In this document: piece by piece, positions 7,107 to 8,734 of the stretch | Position numbering within the stretch: position 1 is the first letter of the stretch | Layout: the number at the start of each line of letters is the position of its first letter | From: an uncultured Helicobacteraceae bacterium | GTDB taxonomy: Bacteria > Campylobacterota > Campylobacteria > Campylobacterales > Helicobacteraceae | NCBI GenBank assembly: GCA_934728205.1 | Contig: CAKVEH010000045.1 | Span: 1 to 8,734, forward strand | DNA length: 8,734 nucleotides | Direction of reading: 5' to 3' | Position numbers and translations under genes: made by a program | Notes under the pieces: generated by a model | The model's database searches: none | What the model was told of the DNA's origin: nothing | What the model saw: only the letters and a program-made list of their open reading frames with translations

Positions 7107-8387
7107 ATGAATGCCAAACCCCTAAAATCCCCGCGTCTTAAAACCTCCCTTTTGCGCAAAATCTTTACCGCCGCTTCCATACGGCGGTGGAATGACCAAG
7201 CCTGCCCTGTGGAGTTTGTCGAGCTAGATAAGCAGGCACACAAAATGGTGATTGCCTACTTGCTCGCGCGCTATGAGGAGCATTTCCATAATGCCACAAT
7301 CGATTGGGAGCGGCTCATATTGCAGTTTTGCTATGAGTTTTTTGAGCGCGTGATTCTCACAGACATAAAGCCCCCTGTGTTTCATAAGCTAATCACTAGG
7401 CACAATAAAGAGCTAGTAAAATTCACTTTGGCAAATCTAGAATCTGATTTGGGAGCGTATGAGTTTTTTGAAAATATGGGCGAGTATCTCACTTCTAGCG
7501 AACATATCTCAAACGAAGTCGCTAGAGAGCCACACAGCGGGAATATTAACGGCGGGCATATTAGTCGTGGCAAAAGTTTGGAGAGCGAGATTTTGCAAGC
7601 GGCGCATTATTATGCGTCTAAGTGGGAATTTGACATTATTTATCATTTTAACACCAAAATGTATGATGTGGAAAATATCAAAAAAATCATCGATAAGCAA
7701 GTCGAGGGACATTATCACCTAGCGGGAATGCAACAAATCGCGCTCTATGAAGATGTAAGAGAGCTCATCACTATGCTTGGACAGCTTCGATTTCAAAAAC
7801 GATGGAGTCAGACACCTAGAATCCCCGAAACCTCTGTGCTAGGACACACACTTGTAGTCGCACTAAGTGCGTATTTGCTAAGCCTAGATTTGAGTGCGTG
7901 TAAAGCTATGCGGATAAATCACTTTCTTTGTGGGCTTTTTCACGATTTACCAGAAGTGCTAACCCGCGACATTATCTCACCTATAAAGCACAATGTGCTA
8001 GGGCTAGATGAGTATATCAAACAAATCGAGCGCGAAGCAGTGGAGGAAAAAATCCTCTCCAAAGTGCCAGAAAATATCAAAGATGACATTGTGTATTTCA
8101 CACAAAATGAATTTACCAATCGCTACAAAATCGAGTGTTTTGCACATTATGCAAAATCTAGCGAGGAACTTTTCGCGCGATTTAACGATGATGAATACGA
8201 GCCAATTTGCGGGGAATTTTTAAAAGCGTGCGACCATTTGAGCGCGTATTTGGAAGCAAAGATTTCTATCATACACGGGATTTCTAGCAGGGATTTGGTA
8301 GATGGCGCGCAGGGAATCTTAGAAAAACGCGGGAATGAAGTGATAAACGAACTAGATATAGGCGCAGTATTTAGGGATTTTAAGTAG
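7107..8387 (+). CDS. Tandem HD-domain protein, YfbR-like phosphohydrolase C-terminal half
   Basis: A soluble 426-residue protein. The C-terminal half has the HD-superfamily pattern seen in YfbR-type 5'-deoxynucleotidases: K-R-W at 231-233, H247 (L-G-H-T), H279-D280 (L-F-H-D), E283, D288 (T-R-D), P292-K294 (P-I-K), and D376 in K-A-C-D-H-L-S-A-Y-L. A divalent-metal phosphohydrolase acting on a nucleotide or similar phosphoester is likely; the substrate is unknown. The N-terminal half seems to repeat the same order: R-R-W at 26-28, H45 (Q-A-H-K), L-T-D-I-K-P-P at 84-90, and E-I-L-Q-A-A-H at 161-167. Its HD doublet is replaced by E77-F78, so it is probably inactive and structural or ligand-sensing. 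YfbR is only about 200 residues, so two copies explain the length. There is no signal peptide and no good Shine-Dalgarno before 7107, which suggests coupling to the lipoprotein gene. Confidence 0.85.
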   Translation: MNAKPLKSPRLKTSLLRKIFTAASIRRWNDQACPVEFVELDKQAHKMVIAYLLARYEEHFHNATIDWERLILQFCYEFFERVILTDIKPPVFHKLITRHNKELVKFTLANLESDLGAYEFFENMGEYLTSSEHISNEVAREPHSGNINGGHISRGKSLESEILQAAHYYASKWEFDIIYHFNTKMYDVENIKKIIDKQVEGHYHLAGMQQIALYEDVRELITMLGQLRFQKRWSQTPRIPETSVLGHTLVVALSAYLLSLDLSACKAMRINHFLCGLFHDLPEVLTRDIISPIKHNVLGLDEYIKQIEREAVEEKILSKVPENIKDDIVYFTQNEFTNRYKIECFAHYAKSSEELFARFNDDEYEPICGEFLKACDHLSAYLEAKISIIHGISSRDLVDGAQGILEKRGNEVINELDIGAVFRDFK

Positions 8388-8413
8388 ATTTCAAGCGTAG
8401 ATAAAGGATAGCT

Positions 8414-8634
8414 ATGATTTTTGAAAAGCAAGATTATCAGCAAGAATGTATCACAAATATCATCACACTTTTACAAGATTTTGGCACTATGAAAAAAATA
8501 TCGATATTCTTATGGAGACAAGCACGGGCAAGATTTTCACTTACCTAAATCTCATTTTTTGGATAATGCAAAAGTTTATTTTGTATAAATTTTTTAGAAA
8601 TTTGAGCGAATTTGAATTGAAAATGAAAAATTAG
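8414..8634 (+). pseudogene. Remnant of a type III restriction enzyme Res subunit gene
   Basis: An intact start remains: AAAGGA (8403-8408), then ATG at 8414 and M-I-F-E-K-Q-D-Y-Q-Q-E-C followed by I-T-N-I-I-T-L-L-Q-D-F. This resembles the N-terminus of type III Res helicase-nucleases, but the frame stops after 44 codons. In another frame, at 8497-8559, comes N-I-D-I-L-M-E-T-S-T-G-K-I-F-T-Y-L-N, which matches the Res Walker A region (usually M-E-T-G-T-G-K-T-x-T-Y). It has S for the first G and I for the T after the lysine. The two pieces are nearly adjacent, so sequence between them appears lost and the frame is shifted. After about 8560 no recognisable Res sequence follows, and the frame closes at 8634. 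Intact Res proteins are many hundreds of residues long, so nearly all of the gene is gone. No modification (Mod) gene is present here. Confidence 0.72.
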
Positions 8635-8642
8635 CAAATAAA

Positions 8643-8651
8643 TGCTATAAT
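8643..8651 (+). promoter_or_regulatory. Extended -10 promoter of the TPP-riboswitch transcript
   Basis: TGCTATAAT is a perfect extended -10 (TG-n-TATAAT). Transcription should begin near 8658, a few bases before the TPP aptamer, which is where the promoter of a riboswitch leader is expected. It overlaps nothing functional, since the Res remnant ended at 8634. Confidence 0.75.
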
Positions 8652-8663
8652 CCTCCGCATAAA

Positions 8664-8734
8664 TGACGGGAGCTTGTGAAACAGGCTGAGAGTAAGCTAA
8701 AAGCTTAGACCGAACCAGAACTAGATAATGCTAG
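8664..8734 (+). ncRNA. TPP (thiamine pyrophosphate) riboswitch aptamer, 3' partial
   Basis: The conserved THI-box blocks occur in order. First comes ACGGGAGC at 8666-8673, then GGCTGAGA at 8684-8691, the pyrimidine-sensor core. A variable P3 hairpin follows (TAAGCT 8693-8698, AAA loop, AGCTTA 8702-8707). GACCGAACC runs from 8708 to 8716, and the pyrophosphate-sensor core CTAGATAATGCTAG from 8721 to 8734. The closing P1 strand and the expression platform lie beyond the window. TPP binding normally turns down the gene downstream, so a thiamine biosynthesis or uptake gene should start soon after. The match is clear enough to name the class, but the regulated gene cannot be stated. Confidence 0.92.

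Noticed and set aside
8446..8634. A 62-codon open frame starting at 8446 as an independent gene.
   Set aside because: Its start has no Shine-Dalgarno and its only recognisable part is the Res Walker A segment, so it is better explained as the shifted part of the pseudogene.

Overview
The window looks like chromosomal DNA of a member of the Campylobacterota, most likely an enterohepatic-type Helicobacter. The grounds are a four-gene oorDABC 2-oxoglutarate oxidoreductase operon in the Helicobacter/Campylobacter order, a cdsA-dxr pair like the one I remember from H. pylori, AT-rich DNA with T-tract promoters that have a good -10 and no clear -35, and strong AAGGAG ribosome binding sites. The species cannot be named from the sequence alone.

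Layout. (1) Bases 1-1846, plus strand: the 3' part of cdsA (CDP-diacylglycerol synthase, cut by the window edge), then dxr (DXP reductoisomerase, second step of the MEP isoprenoid pathway). (2) Bases 1847-2021: a convergent intergenic gap with overlapping inverted repeats. (3) Bases 2022-3068, minus strand: ilvC (ketol-acid reductoisomerase, branched-chain amino acids). (4) Bases 3069-3316: a divergent promoter region serving ilvC and oorD. (5) Bases 3317-6152, plus strand: oorD-oorA-oorB-oorC, a complete four-subunit 2-oxoglutarate:acceptor oxidoreductase, followed by a perfect 15-bp hairpin. (6) Bases 6305-6745, minus strand: a small four-helix membrane protein resembling CopD/HemJ in layout. 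(7) Bases 6924-8387, plus strand: a 57-residue cysteine-rich lipoprotein, then a 426-residue protein whose C-terminal half has the YfbR-type HD phosphohydrolase motifs and whose N-terminal half looks like a decayed copy of the same fold. (8) Bases 8414-8634: a short, frameshifted and internally deleted remnant of a type III restriction (Res) gene. (9) Bases 8643-8734: an extended -10 promoter followed by a TPP riboswitch aptamer that runs off the window; the thiamine gene it controls lies outside.

Most of the window is core metabolism: phospholipid precursor, isoprenoid precursor, branched-chain amino acids and the TCA-cycle 2-oxoglutarate step with a reduced low-potential acceptor as output. 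The less ordinary material is at the 3' end: the tandem HD protein with its lipoprotein neighbour, the restriction-gene remnant and the riboswitch. A short word, AGATTCT/AGAATCT, is also repeated far more often than base composition predicts. I see no CRISPR array, tRNA, rRNA, insertion sequence or prophage. No gene-free stretch exceeds 300 bases.
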